Source: Tubiluchus corallicola (taxonomy: Eukaryota; Priapulida; Priapulimorpha; Priapulimorphida; Tubiluchidae). From it: a DNA stretch of 64,000 nt. Position 1 is the stretch's first letter, and every line of letters begins with the position of its first letter. Location: the NCBI GenBank assembly GCA_030141605.1, contig JAQGDQ010000306.1, positions 218,449 to 282,448 of the forward strand, read 5' to 3'. A model generated the notes under the pieces. It saw only the letters and a list, made by a program, of their open reading frames with translations, did no database searches and had not been told where the DNA came from. Positions 13,136 to 27,000 of the stretch are shown one piece after another. Position numbers and translations under genes: made by a program.

Positions 13136-13360
13136 ATGAAAAAGGGAGTGGAAAACTAGAAAGGGCGAAAGAAAATTCAAGAAAAGGAAAAGAAATGAAT
13201 GAAAAAAGAACATTTTAAAAAATGGAAAAGCAAATGAAATTACCAAAAGAAAAAAATGAAAAAAGGTAAACAAAAAAGGAAAATACAAACAATCGAATAA
13301 GCATGGATGGATAAATGAATAAAAACGAAACACAAAAGAGGAGAAACAAACAAAATGAAT
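13136..13360. repeat. Purine-rich (GAAA-type) tract
   Basis: The plus strand is almost all A and G for over 200 bp, with GAAAAG, AAATG and GGAAAA words. The open frame on the minus strand here (F/S/L-rich) is compositional, not a gene. Confidence 0.8.
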
Positions 13361-14427
13361 CTGAAAATGTGGACAACATCTACTGTCAAAGGAATTTTGT
13401 TTAGGTCATTCACAGTGTCGACTACTAGTAATTCAACGAATCACAGAATGAGTTCTACAAGACGCCCTATTGTATAAAATTTGCGCCTGCTAGCATGCAA
13501 CGAACGTACAAATAAAACACGGGAAATCTTATTTTGAAGCCTTAATATTCTCCAAACACATTTCGGTTATGTAATTACGTGGTATGTAAACTCGATTTCA
13601 TCCGATTACGTATCCCCATTCAAATACCATCAAATAACCACTTTTATAAGCTACATTTATATCAATAGGAAAGTCATTTAGCCTAATTCGATCACCGTAA
13701 ATGCGCCTTTCCATAATTTGATATCGCATAATCATTTTATTAATGCTAACATACGAAGACTAGGCTGGCTGGAAGCAAAACTGCCAGCAGACATCCTGCG
13801 ATTTCCATAATTGCGGCTTTGTGAATTTTCTTTGGTCTAGGCGTAAATGTGTGAAGCCTTTTTTAACAGAGATGATTTGCATAATCAACTAAAATAAAAC
13901 TATCGTAAAGAAAACCATTAAGTTCCTTATTTTGAGTTAGGCAACAACAAACAGACATTATAAAATTTGTAAGCAAGTACTCAAAAGACGGGAACTCTTT
14001 CGAAATTGATAATAATTTCGATTAATGGTATTAATTAACATACTAGCGACAATTTATTTTGTTTATTTATTTATTTAAACCTGCATTTATAAAACTTAAT
14101 TTAGATCTTTTTGTACGTTGGAAAGTTCTTATGTAAAGCCTACATAAGTTGCGAGTTGAGCGGGCTCGCAGACATACACGAAAATGTAATCAAACACTTT
14201 TAACCAAACAAACTGAGAATAAGAGAAACGTTACAAAATTCCAGTAAATTAGAAACCTAAAAGATAATAGCACCATTGGTTTAAATCTGACACGGTTTTG
14301 ACACATAGGTGCATTGAACGCGTTTTTAGAATGCCTGAAGTATTAATTGATCTGAGAAATTCTCCTGAAATTCTTCGTCTCTCTGGAGAACGCTTTCTGA
14401 TGGAGAGAGGCGAAGGTTATAAATTTT

Positions 14428-14990
14428 TTGGAAAGGTCATTTCGAAAGAGCTGGAAGACTTCATGGAATAGCTATATAATGCCATCAAGAACTCTGCTCC
14501 GTTTTTTACCTAAAATACCTACAGGCATCAGCGAGGTGAGCGAGCGACTTACGCATCTTCGCACTCCGCTGTCCAAGTGCTCCAACGTAACAATATTTAA
14601 TGCTTACGTGCGCACCTCGAACTCTGACGATTACAAAGATGCCTCCTATGAAGATATGGACCAGGAGACCCACAGAGTACCAGATATGGTCACAGTCGTC
14701 CTCCTAGCTAAGCTTAATCCGAGAGTGGCTCTCATTATGTTCAGAAAACGACGTGTATTACATCTTTAAGCAGCTAAACATTCTTAAGGGCAACCATGCT
14801 TATTCACCGCTGGTGAGCCATGCGGGAGGCGTGCTGGACTGACCACTGCTTTGTTCGATCCAAGCTCTGCCTCACAACCCGACCCACACAAAGACGATCT
14901 CAGTGGACAAAGCATTTGAAGGTCAAAGAGCTTAACAAATCCAAAACTTTGTAAAACTTCTAAACGCGAATTGCCGAAGTGGTCAACAAT
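14428..14990 (+). mobile_element. Degenerate LINE fragment, endonuclease domain
   Basis: The translation contains SERLTHLRTPLSKCSNVTIF followed by NAYVRTSNSD, which resembles the 'RL..LRLPL...ATIISAYAPT' part of the endonuclease in RTE-like LINEs and craniofacial-development-protein-2-like ORFs. Downstream, in another frame, DHCFVRSKLCLTTRP matches the closing 'DH.LV.SKL.LRIRP' motif of the same domain. Stops and frame changes lie between the two. No reverse transcriptase is visible beside it. The family assignment is from pattern memory and moderately secure; the decay is clear. Confidence 0.6.
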
Positions 14991-16339
14991 CTGACCTTCT
15001 AGGTGGTGGCAATGTGGAGCACACCGGGATGCTTTTGTGTTTCAGGTTTCAACTACTGCTGTTGAAGCTCTAGGTACAACCCAAATTCTTCAAATTTTAT
15101 ACTACTCTTTATAATAAAAAACGCAATGAATTTTAAGGTATAATAGTGTTCTACCAGATTGTTATTATACATGTATTTTGCAGCTAAAGGAACTTCCGAA
15201 AGAAAATACATATAGTTGATCGCAAAACTGGTCACAATAATGCGCAATTTATCAAGCATAACAACGGTCGCAATACTATGCAAGTGATCAGGTATAATAA
15301 CGGTAAACTAAGAAAAACTTTAGCAGAACTTTTCTTCTGTATAGAACCCTGAATTAACTATTAATCAAAATAAACAAGTGCCCTCAGGCTCATAGTAAGT
15401 AAATACCTAAAGTAAACTTTTTTGTCCGACAAGAAACAAACGCGTCCTTTTTATCAAAATTGCCGGAAAAACAACTTGTCAGAAGTTGCAACGGAACGGA
15501 TGTAGTTATTAAGCGTATTTGGCACTATTACCCCGCCTGCTCAACATATTTCTGGGACTGGCACTTCTTTCTACCAGCTCGTGGATCTGTAAATGCCAAT
15601 CACGATTACTCGGTTAGCAAACCACACAGACAGACAACTCTGTTTATTACAAGTCTACTAGTAGGAATCGCATTTTCCACTGACTGCATTACCTCGATCA
15701 TTCCTCGGTAAGGCAATTTTTCTTCGTTTTCTGTCTACCTGACACGCGTTAGACGTAATTAAGTTGTACAATAGTAAGCGCTTGCTAACCTAATAACATT
15801 AACCAAGTGTCAGTCAAAACTACAGTTATGTGCCTTTGATGATTACCTAGCTAAGTTAAGACGGGGGCGTAACTATGCACTCGCAGGTACCCCCGTTGCG
15901 GTTGGACATAACGCCCGCATAGGAAAGGAACTCCTGCAAGATGAATAAAAGAATCATATTTCACGGGGGTCTAGCACGCAAAAATACATGTGTTCAAAAC
16001 ACACTTGCAAATTATAAAGATAGCGACCACAATTAAATTTAATGCCAACCCCGTCACTTGTGGCTTTTGCTACTTTCATTAACGACTAGCCACAAAACAT
16101 ATTCCTCTCAAAAATAGTCGTGCACACATTCAGCACTTTCAACCAATGCCTCATCTGCTAACCAGCACAAAACTCTGTGAGAAGCAAGGAGAAGACAATT
16201 TTTTTAAATATTATAAGCCAAACTTAAAGATCAATAAGCCTTCAAAGGAAAGTAAGGTTGCACTGAAATAATTACTGTTGAAGAGCTTCTACATTTTAAA
16301 GCAGACATGACAGTCCCTGTAAATAAACAAAGCAAGAGA

Positions 16340-17826
16340 AATGTTATCACATCACTTTTATTCACAAACAATATTTTAAACATCTGCATAGTTAACATAA
16401 TTATATTCACAAGGCCATTAACAGAATAGGAATTAATTTACAAATGTCTACTGACTAAACAAAATGGATAGGAGCACGAAGATACACAGTTATAATCAAG
16501 TAATTAATGTATACAAGCAAGCAATATATACATATATATATACATATATATGCATAAATATTAACAGTAATTATTAGTTTCAACGTTTTAGTTTCCACTA
16601 AAATTTACACCAAATACCCCAGATCACCAAATACACATAAGTTAATAAACAACAACAAAAAAAATAATGGGTTACTTTTGCTCAATGTATTTACTGAATG
16701 AAAGCTGTATTTTATAAAAATTAATAACATAATGCTATTATGAGAATATTATTCAAATAGTGAATAAGTCATTATGTCAACACAAACTATTTCAAAAAAC
16801 AATCAGCTAGCTAACAGCAGTACTTCTACACTATTACTAAAAATGCGCCAAATTCAGGAAGAATAAGAGGAATGTACTAATATAATGTAATTATCATAAT
16901 TTTGCAGTATGCATCTTATATTCATAACTAATTAGCCCAAGTTACTTTAACTTTTATCAGCAGTGAGTCTAACACAATATAAAAAAATTTGACATAAAAT
17001 TATAAATTTTTAATGCACTAAATAAATAAAGTTATAATCTGAATCACTCACCTTTGTCATAATGATAATAAATTTTAATGGTAAACTTAGTCAATAGTTA
17101 AGGCTAGGATACATAAAGCAGCTAAATAACCACTCTAACAGATTAATAAATTTTACATTAAAGATGCACGAAATCATGCAATAGAATCGAAATATCCAGC
17201 TAGCATCCAACAGTAAATTTTGAACCACAATGGTATGGTACTAGTTCAAGGCATATTTTTACACATACAGACACAGCTCACAAAATAACTACTATTATGC
17301 AACAACCTAATAGCAAAAACTACATTTTACACATTGTATGGCCAAGTCAAGCCACAACATTACATTAATTAAGAGCGCTTCACATGTAATTTATCTACAG
17401 CCATCAACTTACATGAAAACCTTTCAACACTAATTCAAAACTAGATTCACATACACAAAAATGTTTCTTTTCACCATCATTTTTACCTCATTTACGCTAC
17501 AAGACTTCTAAAGTCGTATTACAAAATGCAAAATGCAGTAATCATTTTAGTGCATTTTGTGTTAAAATGAAACAAGGTTATACGCTAGCACACTATGCGA
17601 CAAATAAGTTTTAATGGGCCTCTAGTTAACCGTGGGCCCTAGGCCAATGGCCTACTATGTTTATTGGTAAATGTGGCCCTACTTACAGTGAAATTTACAA
17701 TTTTCGACCCATTGGCTAATCAGATAATGAGACACTTATAAATTGAAATTATGGTAATCACTATCATAATTTCAATTTATTAACTTCATTCAGACATTTC
17801 TTATCCTAAATGCAGTTTAGGCGATT
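16340..17826 (-). other. ATP6AP2: Inferred ATP6AP2 3'UTR
   Basis: About 1.5 kb of AT-rich sequence downstream of the ATP6AP2 stop without coding potential. On the minus strand AATAAA hexamers occur at 17781-17776, near 17660 and at 16362-16357. The last is followed by a candidate cleavage region near 16335, so a long 3'UTR or alternative polyadenylation is possible. No transcript evidence is available. Confidence 0.4.
17738..17780 (-). promoter_or_regulatory. Perfect stem-loop over the first poly(A) signal in the ATP6AP2 3'UTR
   Basis: The arms 17738-17753 (ATAAATTGAAATTATG) and 17765-17780 are perfect reverse complements of 16 bp around an 11-base loop. It begins about 47 nt after the ATP6AP2 stop codon. 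The AATAAA hexamer at 17781-17776 on the minus strand overlaps the base of the first arm in the mRNA. Any effect on choice of poly(A) site is inference. Confidence 0.6.
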
Positions 17827-18054
17827 TTAGTCCATCTTTATTCTTTGGCTGGTCATTCGGTATATAATGCTGTCTCTTCCAGGGTCCATAGTCCACAAAG
17901 CATAGCAGATAGCATACAATGCTAAAACTATCGCTATGGATGTCCACAAGAATATATTGAATACGACAGGAAACATAGCATCCACATCACCAGCCAAGTT
18001 TATGTCAGGAGCACTGGAATCCTTACTTGTATCAACACCAGCAATTTTTGATTC
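17827..18054 (-). CDS. ATP6AP2: ATP6AP2 exon 8: transmembrane helix and cytoplasmic tail
   Basis: Acceptor TTTTATACAG|GAATC, 75 codons and a stop. A hydrophobic run (VVFNIFLWTSIAIVLALYAI) forms the single membrane span. It is followed by the hallmark MDPG.DSIIYRMT tail ending in RIKMD, close to the KIRMD end of human ATP6AP2 proposed as an ER-retrieval signal. This is the most conserved part of the family and anchors the identification. Confidence 0.97.
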   Translation of the reverse strand, partial: ESKIAGVDTSKDSSAPDINLAGDVDAMFPVVFNIFLWTSIAIVLALYAICYALWTMDPGRDSIIYRMTSQRIKMD

Positions 18055-21000
18055 CTGTATAAAATAAAAAAAATAGAAATTATAACAAGTTATCATATTA
18101 AAACATTGTGAGTTATGATATTAGTTCAATCAGCCGAATGCAATTTGTATTCCTGCATATTTTGAGCATCTGATAAAAACTGTATTTTGGAATAATGACG
18201 AATAACGAGAAGAGAAAGCAAAAATTATTACTATTATTCTCAGTATTAACACAACTGAATTACTTATAAAATGTAAAAACAAAAATTTAAGACTAATAAG
18301 TTTCTGTGCACATACTAAGAAAATAATAATAAAATAACAAGCTAATACAAATGAATCAAAGTGAAATTTGTTGATAAAATCTGGCATTTTAGTGCAGTAA
18401 ATCAGGGCCGGTTTAACAGTTTGCGGGCCTAGACCAGCTGAAAAGTGCTGCTCCACCTGCACCACCCGATATTTTCTAGAAGTGTAGGCCTGGAAGTTTT
18501 GAAACTTTTATCATGAATTTTATTATTTCTGGATACTCTGAATAAGTATTATCATAAGTATTTAGTTTAAACTTCATACTTAGACAAATTTTCACAAAGT
18601 TGATAACACTAGGTTTGATTATTTTATCCAGCACATAATTTAACAAAACACACCGAACTAATTACGCGATGTTATGGATGTTTATTTTTCAGGTATTTCT
18701 GCCTTGCCTAAAAGACATTACTATTCAAAGACAATTTTCTTCATTTTTGCCGTTTTTATCACAAGTTATATAAAAAGCAGGGTACATAATTAAGCCTATT
18801 AAGCAATGGTGCGGCAAACTTCTAAAGTGAGAGAACTTAGGTCAGGATCTGGTTAGCTTATGCAGTAGTTCACACCTATGGTCAATAGAGTACGTAAAAG
18901 CAGGATGTTTCCTTTGTTTATAAACCAGTATAATGGTTATAAGTAAATTTAAACTGAAATTGTGACTGTTATTTTTATTATTGATTTTGTGTGTGTTCAC
19001 TCAGACTATTTTTACTGTTATTACTTTAAAATTCTGTTGATTCAAGGAATTGAAAAACCACTCCCAACTTTTTCATTATTTATAAAATTGTTGAATAACA
19101 ATTTCTAAAACATTAAAGTAAGAAAAATCTACTTGCAATATTTACATTCCTAACTTTCCATTATTTACACAATGTCGGAGTGACCATCTCAGAAAATTCA
19201 GCTAACAAAATCTATATGTAAGAAGCCTTAGACGTTCACGGTCCAGTCAAAGAGAGCCCTAACTAATCACGACCAACAATGCAAACAGCCATTCACAAAC
19301 CATTCGTAAAATGTTTCACAATGACCTAACAATTCATCAGCGTTCATTTAATTTAGCACAACTGCCCTTCTCATGGTGAATTTATTGATAAATACCGCAT
19401 ATAATCCAGTCATTTTCTACCATTACGCGCTCATTTAAAAAGACCGATGAGGCAACAAACCGCACAAAGGACGGCTAATACCAATACAAAACTTGAAAGT
19501 TTTCATTAATTACGCAAGACAGTAATCAGTCAACAGTTGGTGGCTGCAGCCCGGCCCACAACGTCTATCAGCCACGGCTATCTATTACAGCTGCCAATAA
19601 GCTGGCAAAATATCCTCAATTGATCGTGCAAGGTGCATTATCCGGCGATTACTTTTGCCACATTATACTTTTCGTGGCTATCCAATGATTGTCCGCATGA
19701 TTTATTGATACGGATGTCTAAATAGTAATACAGACATTTAAATTTAATCACGGTTAAACGCGGCCGAGTGCTCGCAGCAATAAACATGTCTTGTACAATA
19801 GTGCAGCATTAATCATTCTGCTGCTCTGACAAGATTTATACATCATCAGTATAATCGTTATGGAACGCTTATGAACTAATTTAATTTGGCTCAATTTCGT
19901 TGTATTCAATAGGATATTACGGCTCCGACTTGGCGTTATTGAATAGTGAGCCGTGCACAAGAGACGAGCTGAATGGGGAGTTAAAGTGCCCAATAGCTAG
20001 CCCAACAATTGGAAATATATGAGAACAAATTACGAGTTTTCTGAAAGACTGGATGCGCGAGGAAAGAAATCTTTTGCGCGGAGATCTATGAATTCATTCC
20101 AACTGAATGTGGAGTGTAAAGAGACGTAATTCTGTGAACACTAGGAAAGATGAATAAAATAACATTATCAGATAGATCAATGTTATTTATGTTTCAGCCA
20201 CTGCCAAATCGGCAGATATTATTTGCAATAGAATTCGTTGACAAATAAGTCATCAAATCAAAACATTTAGATAAACATGTCCCAATATACTTAGTTTTAC
20301 ATAGTTACTTATGCTTTAGTCCTGCTTAGCAATGCAAAATAGGGCGACCCATGAAAAAAGAACAAATTCAGAGTTTGATCAGTAAATAGATTAATTATTG
20401 TCCGAAAAACTGTATCTGGGTGGTTTCACATGTCATGTTACCCTTGTATTTACGTCAGGGTGTATATGGATCAAAATGAGGTGAAGATACCTCTGCCAGA
20501 TGAACAAAGTTCAGCTCATGCCATGACCATTTACATTATATTGACTGCTAACTTAAAGAGTACCAAATTATACTCAGTGCCAATAAGCACAATCCTTCCT
20601 ATTAAAAAAGCTGTTATTATGTTCCTATTATTATGGATTAATATTACGGTCTAATAAAATATTTGAGAGATTTATTCGTTCTACATCAGCAGGAAAAACT
20701 TAGGTGGTGGAAAACATAGCTATGAAATGGACAGTTTTTTGCACAGGGATTTAATGATGTTCACTATTAAGGAAATAATGTCTTTTTGAGACTAACAAAT
20801 CTACATAAACTCTATTAGACGAGAACATAAAACTCACTCAAGTGAAAGTTCACATCACACAGATGTGTGACAATTTCAGCAAAGTGTTTCCTAATGCGTG
20901 TTTATGTGCCCCAACAGCAAATTTAACAATTATTAGCAATATAAAGGCAGCTCTATTCTCTTTATAGCTTCTCTTATAATGAGGGTTAATATCAGAAATT

Positions 21001-24000
21001 TGCTATACGTGACAATTACAGTCACATCAGTGACACCTTCTAATAGTAATTTATGATCTAATGTTTGGTTATTTTATCACTACTTGCACAGAAGAGACAA
21101 ATTTTTAGCTACCAGGAAATTAAATTAATGTGCAATAGTTCCTACAAAAATGCATTACTGACATTAGGTCTTCAGTTTTATTCAATACTTTTGCTGTAAA
21201 ACATGAAATGTTTTTATCAACATGCTCGTGGTATGCTGTTTTGTAAATCCACTTAAAAAAATAAACTTTATGTAGAATGTGGAAATTGTATTCAACTTTT
21301 CTGAACTTCACCACAGAGAATATTCTTATTTCTAAGTAGCAGGCATTCATGCTTACAATTCTCACATTCAAATCTTGTATCACAAGGTAAGCATGCCTTT
21401 CCAGTCGCTAATCATAATGATGCTACTAAAACAAAGATACAGCTAAAAAGTGTTAAATATCATAACCGCAACACACCAAAACTCAGCTATGATCGATTCA
21501 CACAGTCATTCTTATACATAAAACTTACAGCTCACAATCATCTAGAAAAATATTCTAGCAACTTTAGTCACATGGTCATTTTTAATCTCCTTATAACTGG
21601 TAATGTATAACATGAGCAATTCATCAGGTAAACTGGTTGAGTAAAATGCATGCAATATGTAATTGAATATTATCCTAATTTAACAGTCTTTAGTGAATGT
21701 GATACATCACACTGATATATAGCTAGCACTTTAATTGAACCACTTTACTAAATGATCGTCAGTAAATGTGAAAGCCACTCACAAGTTTTATATGCTCAAA
21801 TTCATCATAACCGAATTAAATAACATTATTCAAGGAGTATGTCGTATAAATTTGATTTGCGTTTGTTTAATTCGAACAGTTGAAGTCGCGAATACAAATT
21901 GCAAGAGAAGAACTGCCACCAGCAATGCGATCAAAAGGAATAACCAGTGAGGCAAAATCATCAAAAAATTTAAACACTTCTTGTTATGATAACCAAATAT
22001 CACTTAAAGTGAAAAACAAATTAAGAAAATAGATAACAAATTCGATGAAATACTAGCCAGAAATTGTACACAATAAAAACAATTATGCATAGCGATTGAA
22101 TGCATAACACCAAACGTGTACAATCTGTACATTGCATAGGCAGCAGGTAGAACTTGTTGTAGAATACAGTATAATTAAAGTGCACAGTACATCAGAAATG
22201 TATACAGATAATGACAGCTCGACAAAAACAAGAATTTTAGAGTTACTGTTGTGTTCATGCCTAAAAACATACTGAGGAGTCGGTTTGGCTTGAACCGACC
22301 AACAATCTAATTATGTACATAATAACAGATGTGATGCAAAAATCAATGCCTACACCCACTTAAGTATAGACATGGTTCCATTTAATTAAACACAATGATC
22401 TGTTGTACCAACAGCAACATTTCAAACTTTAACCTGGTCATGTTCATGCATTCCTACCTAATAAAAATACAATATACAGTGCATGCAAATTAATATAGCG
22501 TGAAAACCCACATTATCAAAAACAATCATATCAATGTTTTAGTTTTTTGTGGGTTTTTGATCTCTGTATTAATTTCTATTTATTATATTTTTATTAGTTA
22601 GGAGTGCATGAACAATTGAACATGACCAATTTAAAAGCCGAAATGTTGCAGTTGGTACAGCGGAAGAAAAGATGGAATCATGTCTACCCATAAATGGGTG
22701 CTGGCATTTCTTTTTATTTTAAGTTGCCCCGTCACCAATCAGACATGACATATTATGCAATTTGTATTAATATAATTAAAAGAAAACAATTCACCGTTTC
22801 TTTTAATGTGTTCTGTAAAATTCTGATTATTAGTTACGCCAGTAGTGACTTTGATTACAATTAGCCGTAGACAATTGCTATGAGAAGTTGATGACTATTA
22901 TTGTACACTAATTATTATAATTCCTTTTGACATTTATCCTGGGGTTTAATTTTATATCTATTTGAACTAATACTTCATCTACATAACATATTTGAACTAA
23001 TACTTAGTCCACAAGCGAGCTATTTATACTCATAAAATTAGTTCAGTCCTATTAAAGAAATAAAATATAGTTAATTAAACAATTGATCCTAAGCAAAAAT
23101 AATTATTCGATCCATGTCAAATTACTTCAGTACTATTAAAGAAATAAGATGTGCTTAATTAGAGTATTGATCTTACGCAAGTTATCTACTCCATTAACAA
23201 TTACTTCAGTCTTATTAAAGAAATAAAATGTATTTAATTAGACTAACTGACAAAACTTTTTAAACCAGAACGTTAAATATGGCCACCTAATTAATTGCAG
23301 AAGATTTCTTGGTGTAGTGAAACCCGGACTCACATAAAGCCGAATGGTGATTAGTAAGTGACAAGCAGGGCAATTCTGTACTAATTTATGTCACGTCAAT
23401 TTCTGATTAAAGAAGATGAGAATCATTAAAGAAAAGTTACATAGGGGAGAGGGCTTAATGAATGGCTTTCAAACTTTAAGCAAATTGAATGTAAGAATAT
23501 ACAAAATCTACAGTGACTGACAAAGATAGACAACTGCTTCAAATTGACATTTCATTCAAAACTTTAAAACTAAATACTACAGGACAGTACTTGTCCTAAG
23601 GGTGAAGGAGAACTATCTTCAGTTATGCTACTTTTTTCCAATGCGGCATAGCTGGATTTGGTAAAATCAAAGTAACACAGAGAAACAATGCCATGAAAAA
23701 CATGTTTAAGTTTTCTCAGGTTGGATGCTATGAATAAAACTTGTTATTTTGTCCAAACTGAACCAGTACTTCAGCATTATGGCATCATAAGGACTCAAAA
23801 ATAATATTGTATTTGCATAACCTCAATTTTCCTACCCTATAACTTGGATTTTGTACAGTCCAATATCTGTATATGAGTATGTTTCTACTGCTCCGTTTCT
23901 TCTGGAACACCTTTCAGTAAGCCTTTCACTGTACCTGGCTCTCATTACATTTAAACGTAATAAGCAGAATGAGTAGCACTGAACACACTCAGTCAATGTA

Positions 24001-27000
24001 AACTTTATACATTTGCACAGCACCGAATTTTCATCAGACCTTTCTGAAACCATTCAGAATGTAATAATAACCAAATGTGGCTAATAGGCCTCTGCCGGTT
24101 TAGCGTCTCATTTTAGAGGATTTATCTTGATAATAAGTAACAGTACGCTCATTTCACTTAGTTCTGGTCAAAACAATCTACTCTTTAAAATATTGAAAAG
24201 GAGCATACTATTTCTCATTCGCTCCGCTAGTTATTCACTATTACATACATTTCACCATTCGTTAGTTAGATGGGCACTAGCGCCTGCATTTTGGAAACAT
24301 GTTGCACAAAAAACAGGTGCTATACTTCTCAGTTCAGAGGTGTCCATTTGCAAAGTAGTGCAATGTGTCAGTACAGAGGTAAATTTGAAATTTGAGTTTT
24401 TTTTTCTTACAACTTGCCAAGTTCTAGTATAACACATTGTATCTCTTACTGCACTATATACTTCAATTTTTGCTGTTGCCAATACGTGCAACTCGTTTAT
24501 GAAATTGTTCTAGCTGTTGAAAATTATATTAATTTGTGATGTCATAAATAGTTAAATTTGATAACTAAGATAACTAATAATCAATAATTAACTAAGATTT
24601 TAATCTTTTATTGATCAGAAATGCTTTTGCAGTATTACTGTTATTAAAATGTATACTTTTTACCGTACTTCAAAATGGGGTAGGATATGAAAAATCATCC
24701 CGTTTTCCTTCAAATACAGACCTTGCCACTGTGTACGTGATTCCAGATGGCAAAGTGTCGAATTTTACAAAAAAAATCAATAATTACACAGATTTCTTTC
24801 TTATCACACTGTGGAATCAATTTGATTTACTGGAACAAACTTCAACAACTAATTACTAATTTCAATATAAAGAAGTACTTGCCTTTGAGTCAGTAGCTTC
24901 CCGGCGTTTTCGACTTGTATGCACTGTTTCACCATTTAAAGTAATTACTTCATAAACGTAATTGTCTCCATATACATATGTCATAGAATTTTGCAGCTAA
25001 AATAACAAAAAAGGTCAGTGACAACAAAAAAACAGCCACTCAGTGTCGCACTATAGTATAAAATTTTGGCTCACGCAAGCATACGTATACTGCTTTTAAA
25101 TTAACAATTGCTTACTATTATATCTAACATTTGGATAATAAACAAAATACGGTTACACAAGCTTAATAGTTGGAAAAAATCATATCAGAGAGTCAGGCAC
25201 TGATGCTTTGTTCAGTTGTAGGTGTTTGCAGAAGCACCATAAATTGCATAATGTACAATTAATACATAAACAAATTACAAATTTCCAAATAATAATTTTA
25301 GTTAGTGTGTTAAACATGGAAACACCTACATTGCCTTATTCTAAGATTAGTGTGGAACATATATTATCATTTATTAGTCATTTCTACATTGATGCAGAAG
25401 GCGACAATTTAATTTAATGTCTGTCCATATTGTTGACAACGGTCAGGCCAGTAAACAAATGAAATTCATGACCCATACACCATAGTGACAAAAAAAAAAT
25501 TTCAGGATGTCGGTTATTACATTTATAAAAATTAATAAACAATTTCCTGATAATTATCAGAACAATAATTCCAGTTTTCATAGTACCTTCTTAACTGACA
25601 TATAAATTGATAAAATGTGATGAACGACACAGCACTGCCTTGCCAGTCGTTACAATCATGTGGTGACACCCAGTGAAAAGCATGGAAGATAAGTATCAGA
25701 TTTTCAAATGACTCAAATTATGATGCCATAAGTGTCTCTCGAATGGCAATAATTTTAAATAGCAAGAGACATTACTTTACTTTCGTGACACTGGAATTAC
25801 TATGTTTTAATAAACATAAATATATCTACATAAAGAACTTTTTTCTGTTATTATTGTGTTTGTGTTGTCATCATTTCTACTACGTTTGAGGCATTCCATC
25901 CTATGTATAGAACAATGTTTTCTTATGTTGTATTTACTATAATATGTCTTATGTTGTATTTACTATGTCTTAAATATATGCTTAATAAACTTTTTGTCAA
26001 AAAAGTCAAGAGCAGTAGTTGCAGGATACAGAAAGCTTAATATTCGCAACAACTAACTACTACATAAAAGAGCACCGAAAATAGTATGTTTCCACTTTGT
26101 GTTTATTGCTTTTTTAATAAAACACATGCCTTTAATGATCTAATTTTGAAAGACAGGCACATTACAATTAATTAATATAAAGTATGTTAATCAGTATCTC
26201 TGCGAGATAGGAAACCCTTTGGTGACAGATCGACAATTGAAAAAACTGTTTCAATTGAAATCATGTGTTCCAGAAATTTTCAGTCGGTATATATTTGTTG
26301 TGCCAATAATTGCCATTTTAGCACAAAATTAGTAAATGCAAGAAATTGACGATCGATAATAAGTTCATTAATACATTAAAAGTCTGCATGGTTGAAAGTT
26401 AGACCATTCTAAAAAAATAAGAAACATTCTGAGGTAATAAACACATTCAGATAAATCAGACACCTCTTCCTTAATTTGGCCTTGAATAAAATTCACTATA
26501 ATTTTCACAAAAACAATTCTACTCACATTGTATAAGACAATGCGTAAAACAGTCATGGCACTGTGCGCAGAAAGAGAATCTAAACCATGTTCATCTGCAA
26601 TGGCTTTAAAACTGGAAACAGTTATTTGAAACAAATCTGGAATGTTGTTTTGCAGGTCTTCTCTGTGTTTTTCCAGCTGAAATTTGAGCAAAGCAAGATC
26701 ATTCATAAGATAATCTGGCAAAAAAAAATCACTCATGATTATTCCAATAAGTAAACAAAAATTAATTGAAAATACTTGAGTACGTATCGTATAACTTGCA
26801 TTACTAAAGACAACTGAAAAAATGCTGCTACTTTCCCTCTAAGAAAATCTTTAATGCAATAGTTAACTTTCTAACTACAAAGCAAACGAAAAAAGGTCCA
26901 AAATTTTTTTGCAATTCCATAGCTGAATCAAAATGGAGTATATAGTTTTCCATGTAGTTGAACAATAAGCCAATGACTAATCGTTTTTTCGCATAGCCTA

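Larger units (their letters stand above)
4646..16339. other. Gene-poor interval upstream of SHOX
   Basis: About 11.7 kb between the SHOX start codon and the inferred 3' end of ATP6AP2. I recognise no gene. All open frames are short and overlap each other. Contents seen: clustered ATTA/TAAT sites around 7960-8030, an inverted-repeat element at 9135-9456, CA/GT repeats near 9710-9780, a second P3 palindrome at 10308, a TA repeat at 12930, a purine-rich tract at 13.1-13.4 kb and a LINE fragment at 14.4-15.0 kb. Long gene-poor flanks are common for developmental homeobox genes, so regulatory DNA is plausible but not shown. Confidence 0.5.

Noticed and set aside
26676-26714. Alternative upstream acceptor for ATP6AP2 exon 6 at TTTTGCCAG (exon start 26714)
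   Set aside because: It would put exon 6 out of frame with the phase-0 donor at 27552. The acceptor TCAAATTTCAG at 26677 keeps the frame and gives exactly the human spacing between the FLSELQ and EDS motifs.
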